DNA of 6,924 nucleotides from Ignavibacteria bacterium (GTDB lineage: Bacteria; Bacteroidota; Ignavibacteria; Tepidaquicellales; Tepidaquicellaceae), in assembly GCA_018058125.1 (NCBI GenBank), contig JAGPCH010000075.1:1-6924 (forward strand). Reading direction: 5' to 3'. Within the stretch, counting starts at the first letter, position 1; the number at the start of each line of letters is the position of its first letter. The position numbers and the translations under genes were made by a program. Of the stretch, positions 1 through 5,425 are shown piece after piece. Under the pieces are notes generated by a model. That model was not told where the DNA came from. It was given only the letters and a program-made list of their open reading frames with translations, and ran no database searches.

Positions 1-262
1 TTGAAATAGTCGTATCGGAGAAATTTTTGAAAGATGTATTAAGCTCGTCGCGTGTTTCTTTTGATGATTTATTAAACTCTTCCCTGTTCCTGCTGATTTC
101 TTCTTTTACCGAGCCTTCTATTCTGCTTACATTTTCATTCATGTAACTCAGAGTATTTTTTATTTCAGCATCGCTGCCCGAATCTCCTTTGGGAGATTTC
201 ATTATGCTTACAATCTGCAATATTATTACAATTGCTATCAGTATTATTATAACTATTTCCAT
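1..262 (-). CDS. rmuC: RmuC-like protein, N-terminal fragment (cut by window edge)
   Basis: The 87 visible residues begin with a very hydrophobic segment (about residues 2-20, mostly I, L and V), which should be a single N-terminal membrane anchor. A short polar linker (MKSPKGDSGSD) follows, then a charged, heptad-like region from about residue 33 (EEISRNREEFNKSSKETRDE, then LNTSFKNFSD). This layout, and especially the E-E-I-x-R-N-R-E-E ... ELNxSFKxF pattern, is typical of the N-terminus of RmuC. RmuC proteins are membrane-anchored, carry a PD-(D/E)XK nuclease-like domain, and limit recombination at inverted repeats. The nuclease domain would lie beyond base 1 and is not visible. The ATG at 262 is the only good start: an in-frame TAA lies four codons upstream. 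No Shine-Dalgarno is evident. The gene is probably transcribed separately, because a terminator (337-369) lies between it and the gene upstream. The alternative is an unrelated coiled-coil membrane protein. Confidence 0.75.
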   Translation of the reverse strand, partial: MEIVIIILIAIVIILQIVSIMKSPKGDSGSDAEIKNTLSYMNENVSRIEGSVKEEISRNREEFNKSSKETRDELNTSFKNFSDTTIS

Positions 263-291
263 TTCGTGATTTTATTACTTGTGAGGTGAAG

Positions 292-317
292 CTACTACTA
301 CTAATTAAATTAAATTA
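292..317. repeat. Two adjacent short tandem repeats in the rmuC leader
   Basis: Three CTA triplets (292-300) are followed after two bases by three perfect AATTA pentamers (303-317). They lie 30-55 bases before the rmuC-like start, on the leader side of that gene. Such simple repeats can change length by slippage, but they are short and could be chance in A+T-rich DNA. No promoter could be assigned with confidence in the gap 263-336. Confidence 0.5.
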
Positions 318-336
318 GATTTGAGATTAAAGTCTA

Positions 337-369
337 AACAAAAAAGCCTTGAAGAAATTCTCCAAGGCT
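337..369 (-). terminator. Intrinsic terminator of the 313-aa secreted protein gene
   Basis: On the minus strand AGCCTTGGAGAA and TTCTTCAAGGCT form a 12-bp stem with one mismatch (arms 358-369 and 345-356, one base between them, so the real loop must open a few pairs). A run of six T and then GTTT follows (positions down to 337). It starts 25 bases after the stop codon of the 313-aa gene. Confidence 0.85.
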
Positions 370-394
370 CTCTTAAATCGTACAATTGGAAACC

Positions 395-1336
395 TTATTT
401 CACTAAAATCATTTTTTTTGTATCTCTAAAAGAAGCGGATTCTATCGAATAATAATATACTCCGCTTGAAAAATTTTCCGCATTCCATTGCACTTCATAC
501 GTTCCGGGATTAATATAATTGTTCAATAATTCAATCATTAACTTTCCTGCAGTGTTATAAATTTTTAGTGTGACTTTTTCTGATTTCGGAACACTGAATT
601 TAATTTTAGTTACCGGATTAAAAGGATTAGGAAAATTTTCAAAAAGCTTATATTCCTTAGGCAGTTCTGAGTTCAGCGTATTTACCCCTGTAATAGATGT
701 AGAAAAATTATAAACAGAGGAGAATGCACCCGTCCCAACAAAGTTAGTTGCTTTTACTCTCCAGTAGTATACTGCACCAATAATAAGCCGCCCTGCAGGT
801 ATTATTCTCTGAGCAGTAGTAACCGAGCCTGAATCTGTAATCACTGAAAAATCCAAAGCTGATGAAATTTGAACATGATACCTTACAATATTAAGCTGAG
901 ATTGCCAGGTTAAAGTCGGAGTTAAAGACTGCCCGATTGCTCCGTTTGCGGGCTGATATAGAGCGGATGCAATAGGAAGCGCACCTGTTGTTGAGAAATA
1001 AAAAGGTGCAGAAAATGCGCTTGAGCCGGATGAGTTTGTTGCATTTACTCTCCAGTAATACGTATTAGCTGTCTGTAAAACGCCTGCAGGAATATAAAAT
1101 TGTCCTGTAGGCTGATTTCCGGAATCAAGTAGAAGCGTATTAAAGTTTGGTGATAATGAAATCTGAAACCTGTGTATCGCGCCAGGTGAAGGATTCCAGT
1201 TGAACACAGGAAGAACACCCATATTTACGCTTCCGTTGGACGGTGTAGCTAAAGTTGGAACGTTGGGAATTTGCCCGAAGACTGCTTCCGAACACAATCC
1301 TAAAATCAATAATAATACAGTTAAAAGTTTTTTCAT
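395..1336 (-). CDS. Secreted two-repeat Fn3-like protein with T9SS sorting domain
   Basis: This is a complete 313-residue gene. Residues 1-21 form a signal peptide (MKK, a leucine-rich core, and a plausible signal peptidase I site VFG before Q22). C15 is preceded by leucine, so a lipobox is unlikely. Two homologous Ig/fibronectin-III-like repeats follow, at about residues 25-116 and 121-213. Each begins with a P/L...P-(S/A)-N-G motif, has a central HxxxQIS strand (HRFQIS and YHVQIS), an IPAG turn, and ends YYWRV(N/K)ATN...FST. After a linker, residues 227-313 form a type A T9SS sorting domain (FENFPNPFNP, KIKFSVP, LKIYNTAGK, GVYYYSI, KKMILVK). The protein should be exported by Sec, carried across the outer membrane by T9SS and attached to or released from the surface. 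The repeats suggest binding or adhesion, but no ligand is evident and no enzyme domain is present. Terminators on both sides suggest a single-gene unit. Confidence 0.9.
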   Translation of the reverse strand: MKKLLTVLLLILGLCSEAVFGQIPNVPTLATPSNGSVNMGVLPVFNWNPSPGAIHRFQISLSPNFNTLLLDSGNQPTGQFYIPAGVLQTANTYYWRVNATNSSGSSAFSAPFYFSTTGALPIASALYQPANGAIGQSLTPTLTWQSQLNIVRYHVQISSALDFSVITDSGSVTTAQRIIPAGRLIIGAVYYWRVKATNFVGTGAFSSVYNFSTSITGVNTLNSELPKEYKLFENFPNPFNPVTKIKFSVPKSEKVTLKIYNTAGKLMIELLNNYINPGTYEVQWNAENFSSGVYYYSIESASFRDTKKMILVK

Positions 1337-1390
1337 TTAGAGGTTTTTAACTTTTAAAATTACGGTTTATGATTTCGGGAACGGGATAGC

Positions 1391-1422
1391 GAAACCTAAT
1401 TAATCTGGGATTAAAATTCAAT
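1391..1422 (-). promoter_or_regulatory. Possible promoter of the 313-aa secreted protein gene
   Basis: On the minus strand ATTG (1419-1422) is followed after 20 bases by TAGGTTTC (1391-1398). This is close to the Bacteroidota-type TTTG / TAnnTTTG consensus, with one mismatch in each box, and would leave a leader of about 50 bases. The spacer contains a 6-bp inverted repeat, TTAATC-TGG-GATTAA (1400-1414). An 8-bp inverted repeat, CTAATTAA (1396-1403) with TTAATTAG (1426-1433), overlaps both boxes. The A+T-rich context makes chance matches easy. Confidence 0.22.
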
Positions 1423-1445
1423 AGGTTAATTAGTTTGCAGCATCA

Positions 1446-1481
1446 AAATAAAAAGCCCTGAAAGTACTCACCTTCAGGGCT
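1446..1481 (-). terminator. Intrinsic terminator of the desaturase gene
   Basis: On the minus strand AGCCCTGAA (1473-1481) and TTCAGGGCT (1454-1462) form a perfect 9-bp stem with a 10-base loop, followed by TTTTTATT. It lies about 28 bases after the desaturase stop codon. Confidence 0.9.
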
Positions 1482-1508
1482 CTTAAAAATCTAATGTATA
1501 AAGTCAGA

Positions 1509-2255
1509 TTACTTAGTTGTTGAGTATCTTACTTTTGCAAGGCCGACCATTGAGAGAGTTTTTATATAAACCCAACCCATATCGAACTCGAACCATTTTC
1601 TTGAAAACTTCGGTGATGCAGGATTTGCATGGTGATTATTATGTAGCTCTTCGCCTGCAATTAAAATCCCGACCGGAATTATATTTGTTGAGTGGTCTTC
1701 AACATCGGTGTTTCTGTATCCGATAGCATGACCTAACCCATTAACAACGTGACCAATGAAAATCATCCATAAAACCTGACCGAGCCATACAGCAGGTCCC
1801 CAGATAAAGCCGAACAATAAAATATTTATACCCATCAAAAGGTAAATTCCCCATGAGCGGTATTTCATATAGACATTGTTTTCGAGCCAGTCATCCGGAC
1901 ATCCTTTACCGAATTTCTCAACCATTTCTTTATCGGCAACAGCTTTTCTATAGTGGAATACTCCACCGAAAAGCACTGACCAAAAACCTTTTTGTACAGG
2001 TGAATGCGGATCTTCAGGTTCATCAGGAAAAGCATGGTGTTTTCTATGACAAGCAACCCATTCTTTAGTGCTCATGCCCGTGGCAAGCCAAAGCCAGGTT
2101 CTCATTAAGAAACTAACCGGAGCGGCAAAAACAACTCCCTTATGTGTAATAGAACGGTGTAAATAAAGTGATGACGATATACTGGTAAAGTGCCCTGTTA
2201 TCAGTATAAATGCCAGTGGAACCCAAAAAGATTCCGGAATGAAATAAAATATCAT
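1509..2255 (-). CDS. Membrane fatty-acid desaturase (delta-9 type, di-iron)
   Basis: This is a complete 248-residue integral membrane protein of the acyl-CoA/acyl-lipid desaturase family. It should introduce a cis double bond into saturated acyl chains using O2 and electrons from a separate donor, so tuning membrane fluidity. The three histidine boxes that bind the two irons are intact: HRSITH (H33...H38), HRKHH (H70, H73, H74) and HNNHH (H205, H208, H209). An additional conserved-looking histidine lies in NGLGH (H176). Four hydrophobic segments are seen (about residues 8-30, 43-61, 134-152 and 153-172), with the histidine boxes on the polar side. There is no fused cytochrome b5 or ferredoxin domain. 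At 248 aa it is shorter than many eukaryotic homologues but complete. No Shine-Dalgarno precedes the ATG; an inverted repeat (2263-2306) sits 7 bases upstream. It has its own terminator, and the substrate position (delta-9) is inferred from the family. Confidence 0.92.
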   Translation of the reverse strand: MIFYFIPESFWVPLAFILITGHFTSISSSLYLHRSITHKGVVFAAPVSFLMRTWLWLATGMSTKEWVACHRKHHAFPDEPEDPHSPVQKGFWSVLFGGVFHYRKAVADKEMVEKFGKGCPDDWLENNVYMKYRSWGIYLLMGINILLFGFIWGPAVWLGQVLWMIFIGHVVNGLGHAIGYRNTDVEDHSTNIIPVGILIAGEELHNNHHANPASPKFSRKWFEFDMGWVYIKTLSMVGLAKVRYSTTK

Positions 2256-2262
2256 TAAGTAT

Positions 2263-2306
2263 GTTTTTACTATCTGTTAAATTCAAAATCTCTAAACAGT
2301 AAAAAC
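2263..2306 (-). promoter_or_regulatory. Inverted repeat abutting the desaturase start (operator or leader hairpin)
   Basis: GTTTTTACT (2263-2271) and AGTAAAAAC (2298-2306) are a perfect 9-bp inverted repeat, 26 bases apart. Pairing can continue inward past a small bulge (CTGTTA at 2274-2279 against TAAACAG at 2293-2299). On the coding strand the inner arm ends 7 bases before the ATG. It could bind a dimeric repressor or fold in the mRNA and hide the start. No known operator consensus is recognised. Between 2307 and 2379 I see only A+T-rich sequence and no convincing promoter. Confidence 0.4.
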
Positions 2307-2379
2307 TATATTAGAAACCATAAATAAAAAAGATATGATGTTAAAATGTGTTAATTTAAGATACAAATTTTTTTCGGAG

Positions 2380-2401
2380 GGAAAAATGCACTAAAGAGTG
2401 C
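2380..2401 (-). terminator. Intrinsic terminator of the KTSC-domain gene
   Basis: On the minus strand GCACT-CTTT-AGTGC (arms 2397-2401 and 2388-2392) forms a compact 5-bp hairpin followed by ATTTTTC. It lies 12 bases after the stop codon. The stem is short but the T-run and position are right. Confidence 0.7.
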
Positions 2402-2413
2402 GAATAATACCTC

Positions 2414-2638
2414 TTACGCTCTAACATAGTAATAGTCGTAAACGTTCTTTATATAATCATTAAAGTATTTTTCACGGAAGAATGAAGTTCTGAATTCATC
2501 ATACATTTCTTTTATTACTCCGTAAAACTCTTCTACTTTTCCATTAGTATATGAAACGAGCAGCAGCTCTTCTTTCTCATCATATAAAATGTCAGCTATA
2601 GATGCCGATAAAACGACATTGGAATTTTCCTGTAACAT
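2414..2638 (-). CDS. Small KTSC-domain protein
   Basis: This is a complete 74-residue soluble protein with no signal peptide or membrane segment. Residues 11-71 match the layout of the KTSC domain: a leading S-x-S-I, YDEKEELLLV (first strands), then NGKVEEFYGV, a helix with Y-D-E-F, and a C-terminal YFNDYIKNVYDYYYV that resembles the family's FNxxIKxxYxY ending. The domain occurs alone in many small bacterial proteins and also fused to nucleic-acid enzymes; its biochemical role is not established. The ATG at 2638 is chosen because no other start codon occurs in frame before the upstream stop. It has a promoter-like sequence (2687-2717) and a terminator (2380-2401), so it is probably transcribed alone. 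The family call rests on motif recall without a profile search. Confidence 0.65.
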   Translation of the reverse strand: MLQENSNVVLSASIADILYDEKEELLLVSYTNGKVEEFYGVIKEMYDEFRTSFFREKYFNDYIKNVYDYYYVRA

Positions 2639-2686
2639 AATCTGGGGATTGATGTTGGTTATTGTTGATGAACTTTTGGGTATGGA

Positions 2687-2717
2687 TAAAATTACACAGA
2701 ATAATTCACTCTGTCAA
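2687..2717 (-). promoter_or_regulatory. Candidate promoter of the KTSC gene with an inverted repeat in the spacer
   Basis: On the minus strand TTGACA (2712-2717) is a perfect -35-like box, 17 bases from TAATTTTA (2687-2694). The latter resembles both a weak -10 and the Bacteroidota TAnnTTTG box. The leader would be about 40 bases. ACAGA (2696-2700) and TCTGT (2710-2714) form an inverted repeat within the spacer that reaches into the -35 box. A second perfect palindrome, CAATTC-ATG-GAATTG (2715-2729), overlaps the -35 box. Confidence 0.4.
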
Positions 2718-2753
2718 TTCATGGAATTGTAAAGCTATTGTTAACTTCTTCCC

Positions 2754-2858
2754 TTCCGGAATATTGCCCCGTTCCGGGGCTCAAACGCCTTTCCGGCATT
2801 ACTGCTTTTTTCCAAAAGCTCCCTCTCATTACGAGATTTGTATCTGCCAAAGCAGATA
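2754..2858. repeat. G+C-rich island of six evenly spaced small inverted repeats
   Basis: Inverted repeats, each with its centre: TTCCGGAA (2754-2761, 2757.5); GCCCCG-TTC-CGGGGC (2766-2780, 2773); GCC-TTTCC-GGC (2787-2797, 2792); GCTTTT-TTCC-AAAAGC (2804-2819, 2811.5); TCTC-ATTAC-GAGA (2824-2836, 2830); TATCTGC-CAAA-GCAGATA (2841-2858, 2849.5). The last four spacings are 19, 19.5, 18.5 and 19.5 bases. The second, fourth and sixth are strong (6-7 bp); the third and fifth are weak. By my count 2751-2870 is 49% G+C, against about 32% on one side and 20% on the other. It occupies the gap between the 771-aa gene and the KTSC promoter, where a terminator would be expected. It may be a dispersed intergenic element or a structured 3' RNA end. 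I see no gene in 2639-2915. Confidence 0.5.
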
Positions 2859-2915
2859 AATGTCCGGTAGTGAAAAAAGTTATATTCAAATTAACAAAAT
2901 AGTATTACCGCAATA

Positions 2916-5231
2916 TTACTTTACAAGTATCATTTTCTTAACTTCTGAATATTTGTTACCGTTACCGGTTATAACATTTATTGAATAAAAATAAATCCCG
3001 CTTGATAGACCATTGGAGTTAAAAGAGTTTGTATAATATCCTGCTGCTTTATGTTCATTCAATATTACAGCAACTTCCTTCCCTGCTATATCAAATACTT
3101 TAAGAGTGATATTAGCATTTTCAGGCAATTCAAAATCTATTTTTGTTGATGGATTAAAAGGATTAGGATAATTCTGAGCTAACACAAATTTTTCAGGAAT
3201 TCTTGCCTGCGATATTGCAAAAATGGGGGCTGAAGAAGTTTGTCCGTCCGGATTTGTGACAGTTATAAGTCTTGTAGAATTTTGTGCTGTACCTGTTGTA
3301 TTTACGTTCAGATTTATTATTGTCGGGTTAACATATGTAACAGAGTTTACTACAACTCCTCCATCGATATTAATATTTAAACGACTTACAAATTCAGAAC
3401 CCGGGTCAAAAAATCCTGAACCATTTTCAGAAACACCGCTAAGTGTAACCGAAACATTCGAACCAATCGGAACGCTAGGTGGATTTATTGATACAGGAGT
3501 TGCAGGCGGAGGAGCTTTTAGCTGTGCCACGTACACTCCGTAATTATTCTCGCCGTTGCACCATTGATGAACTCCCCAGAAAGTCATATCGTCGTTCGGA
3601 TCAACTCTTATACAAGAATAATCGCCCCATCTTCTACTGCCGGCTATACCGGGATCGACCGGAGGGTTATATGAAAAGCTTGTATTATTTGTTATGGTTA
3701 ATGGTGTCTGCATAATGCCAAAAGCATCAGAAGAAAGTCTGCCCACGCTTCCCATATTTATTCTTGTGTTAAGTCCTGCTATACAATAAACCATTGCGGA
3801 ATGACCTTGTCCCGATGTAGCAACAGTTGGTAACCAATAATTATCTGCATTTTCTGAGTTATCAAATACTGTCCCCGATTGAGTTAAAGTCGGTGTTGTA
3901 GAGATATTGCCTACTTCATACCATCGGCTTCCATTTCTCGTTGGATTTGTTGTTGTGCCGGAACTGTTCACTCCAATATTATGCACAGACCAAATTGATC
4001 CATTCCTCATCTGAGCCATAAATAACTTATCGTCTAATGCATCTAATCTGCCGTTATCCCCACCCGTATTTCCTAAGTGCGGAACTTTAAGAGGCTTTGA
4101 AGTTGTAGGAACCGTAACCGGCATATTGGGAGAAAGTGAAGGCGTTCCTCCGGGATTGAAAATCTTTCTTATCATCAGTTTCCCTAACGATGCGTAATCA
4201 ACTCCGATAAAATATCCTTCTGTTGCAGCCGGGTCAGGATTATCAACTCCTTGCGGTGTAAACGGTCCTGAGTTATTTGTTATCATTCCTCCAAGGTCTG
4301 TTATTACCATTGGTCCTGCTCCCTGAATAGATGACTTCTTAATAACCAGGGCATTAGAATTTACAAACTCGTCAGTAGTTAAATCATAAAGATTACCACC
4401 GATATAAAGTGCATTTGCATCAAGTCCTAAAGTTGGATAATCCAGAAATAAACCTGACATCTGATAATAAAAAAATCTGAATACAGTACTTGAAGTGATA
4501 ATGCTATCCGGGCTAACTGCCATCAACACTCGATTAGCGAAAGGCTGCGGAACATCAATCATTATCAAGTACCATTTTTTTGTCAGTCTGTCATATCTTA
4601 TTCTAGGATCAGTTGTATACGTGCCCGGAGAATTTGTCATTATACTTCCGAAGAAATTGTCCGTAGTGGTATTGATTGCCCCGTCAACAAGCCCTGTTGA
4701 TTTGGAAAAAGATACTATTCTTCCGTTCACATGAATTATATATTGCGCCGGACCGACTTCACCCATTACATCGGGCGGATAATAGCCGGAAGGATTTGTT
4801 CCCGTTAGGCTTACTCCGTTAAAGTTAATGGCAAGTGTTTGCGGTGCATGTGAATCTGAAGACCTGTTATTTTGTGAATGTTTATTTTTATCAGGATATT
4901 GTGAAACTTCTTTTGACTCCGGATTCTGGGGAAGATTTTCTCTATCCGGCTCTTCTTCATTTTCTTCTTTGCTTGGAATTCTCAGTGATTTCAAAGGTCC
5001 GTATTTTTGTTCACGTACCATAATTTCAGATAGAGGGACTTCAAATGCCATACTTCCATTCGTGGAAATTCTTACATCTTTAAGATATTCTGTATTGGAA
5101 TAAATAAGTGAATCAGATGCTATTGATAATCTATTTTTATGAGATTCATTATCAGGAACAAATATCTTATAGATAAGATAAGTTGACAGTGAAAAAAACG
5201 ATATCGTCAGAAGTAATTTTAAGTATCTCAT
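2916..5231 (-). CDS. Large secreted T9SS cargo protein, uncharacterised core (downstream paralogue)
   Basis: This is a complete 771-residue gene. Residues 1-25 are a hydrophobic export signal or anchor with no clear A-x-A cleavage site. Residues 26-85 are a short N-terminal region, and residues 86-130 a strongly polar, low-complexity linker rich in E, N, S, K and P. The core (about 131-572) begins LAINFNGVSLTG and has motifs I recall from a widespread uncharacterised secreted family: GPAQYIIHVNGRIVSF, DPRIRYDRLTKKWYL, DYPTLGLDANALYIGGN, DPAATEGYFIGVD, GNTGGDNGRLDALDD and RRWGDYSCIRVDPNDDMTFW. A beta-propeller-like fold is my guess; no catalytic residues are evident. Its only cysteines seen are C483, C540 and C558, all kept in the paralogue. 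Residues 573-672 form an IPT/TIG-like module (SVPIGSNVSVTLSG ... ITVTNPDG). Residues 682-771 are a T9SS type A sorting domain (AQNYPNPFNPSTKIDF ... KKMILVK). The product should be exported and surface-attached or released. No substrate can be named. Confidence 0.9.
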   Translation of the reverse strand: MRYLKLLLTISFFSLSTYLIYKIFVPDNESHKNRLSIASDSLIYSNTEYLKDVRISTNGSMAFEVPLSEIMVREQKYGPLKSLRIPSKEENEEEPDRENLPQNPESKEVSQYPDKNKHSQNNRSSDSHAPQTLAINFNGVSLTGTNPSGYYPPDVMGEVGPAQYIIHVNGRIVSFSKSTGLVDGAINTTTDNFFGSIMTNSPGTYTTDPRIRYDRLTKKWYLIMIDVPQPFANRVLMAVSPDSIITSSTVFRFFYYQMSGLFLDYPTLGLDANALYIGGNLYDLTTDEFVNSNALVIKKSSIQGAGPMVITDLGGMITNNSGPFTPQGVDNPDPAATEGYFIGVDYASLGKLMIRKIFNPGGTPSLSPNMPVTVPTTSKPLKVPHLGNTGGDNGRLDALDDKLFMAQMRNGSIWSVHNIGVNSSGTTTNPTRNGSRWYEVGNISTTPTLTQSGTVFDNSENADNYWLPTVATSGQGHSAMVYCIAGLNTRINMGSVGRLSSDAFGIMQTPLTITNNTSFSYNPPVDPGIAGSRRWGDYSCIRVDPNDDMTFWGVHQWCNGENNYGVYVAQLKAPPPATPVSINPPSVPIGSNVSVTLSGVSENGSGFFDPGSEFVSRLNINIDGGVVVNSVTYVNPTIINLNVNTTGTAQNSTRLITVTNPDGQTSSAPIFAISQARIPEKFVLAQNYPNPFNPSTKIDFELPENANITLKVFDIAGKEVAVILNEHKAAGYYTNSFNSNGLSSGIYFYSINVITGNGNKYSEVKKMILVK

Positions 5232-5302
5232 ATATAGATTTTTAACAGGTCAAAAGAATGGATGGGGTTGTCATTCAGATGAACGATGATTGAGATTTGA
5301 TA

Positions 5303-5312
5303 AATCCGGATT
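5303..5312. other. Perfect 10-bp palindrome in the 771-aa gene leader
   Basis: AATCCGGATT is a perfect palindrome, 72 bases upstream of the ATG and downstream of the candidate promoter, so it would lie in the untranslated leader. It could be a small operator, but a single 10-bp palindrome is weak evidence. The rest of 5232-5337 shows nothing else recognisable. Confidence 0.3.
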
Positions 5313-5337
5313 AAGATACTTAATTATTGAATTATTC

Positions 5338-5368
5338 TAAATGTAATAGAAGGGAAATAAACCGCAAA
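5338..5368 (-). promoter_or_regulatory. Candidate Bacteroidota-type promoter of the 771-aa gene
   Basis: On the minus strand TTTG (5365-5368) is followed after 19 bases by TACATTTA (5338-5345), one base from the TAnnTTTG -7 consensus. Transcription would start near 5331, giving a leader of about 100 bases. The -33 box falls inside the T-rich tail of the upstream terminator, so the terminator and the next promoter are packed together. No Shine-Dalgarno precedes the ATG. Confidence 0.35.
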
Positions 5369-5405
5369 ATAAAAAAGCAGTTCCGGTAATTTTCAGAACT
5401 GCTTT
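5366..5405 (-). terminator. Intrinsic terminator of the upstream paralogue gene
   Basis: AAAGCAGTTC (5396-5405 on the minus strand) pairs perfectly with GAACTGCTTT (5374-5383) across a 12-base loop, followed by TTTATTTT. It is 21 bases after the stop codon. It separates the two tandem paralogues into distinct transcripts. Confidence 0.9.
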
Positions 5406-5425
5406 GAACCAAAACTATTAAGAAA

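Noticed and set aside
1274..1336. Lipoprotein signal in the 313-aa protein (cysteine 15)
   Set aside because: The residue before the cysteine is leucine, which does not fit the lipobox, and a signal peptidase I site after G21 is more plausible.
2754..2858. CRISPR array as the explanation for regularly spaced repeats
   Set aside because: The units differ in sequence and are only about 19 bases apart. There is no repeated direct-repeat sequence with unique spacers, and no cas gene is present.
2662..2859. A plus-strand open frame of 65 codons across the hairpin island
   Set aside because: It opposes the direction of every gene here, overlaps the promoter-like sequence and the whole inverted-repeat island, and its translation shows no domain. 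Open frames through repeat elements are often annotated by mistake.
2744..2890. A minus-strand open frame of 49 codons through the same island, ending at a TAA at 2741-2743
   Set aside because: It has no ATG, GTG or TTG at a plausible place and no ribosome site. The frame is open on both strands because the island is G+C-rich and so has few stop codons. It could be a relic inside a dispersed repeat but is not supported as a gene.
2901..2920. Weak inverted repeat AGTATTA / AATATTACT at the end of the 771-aa gene as a terminator
   Set aside because: The stem is A+T only at most positions, has a mismatch, overlaps the stop codon and has only a broken T-run after it.
3223..5103. Several plus-strand open frames of 60-106 codons opposite the 771-aa gene
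   Set aside because: They lie wholly antisense to a gene with strong domain and paralogue evidence, and they have no recognisable domains or starts.
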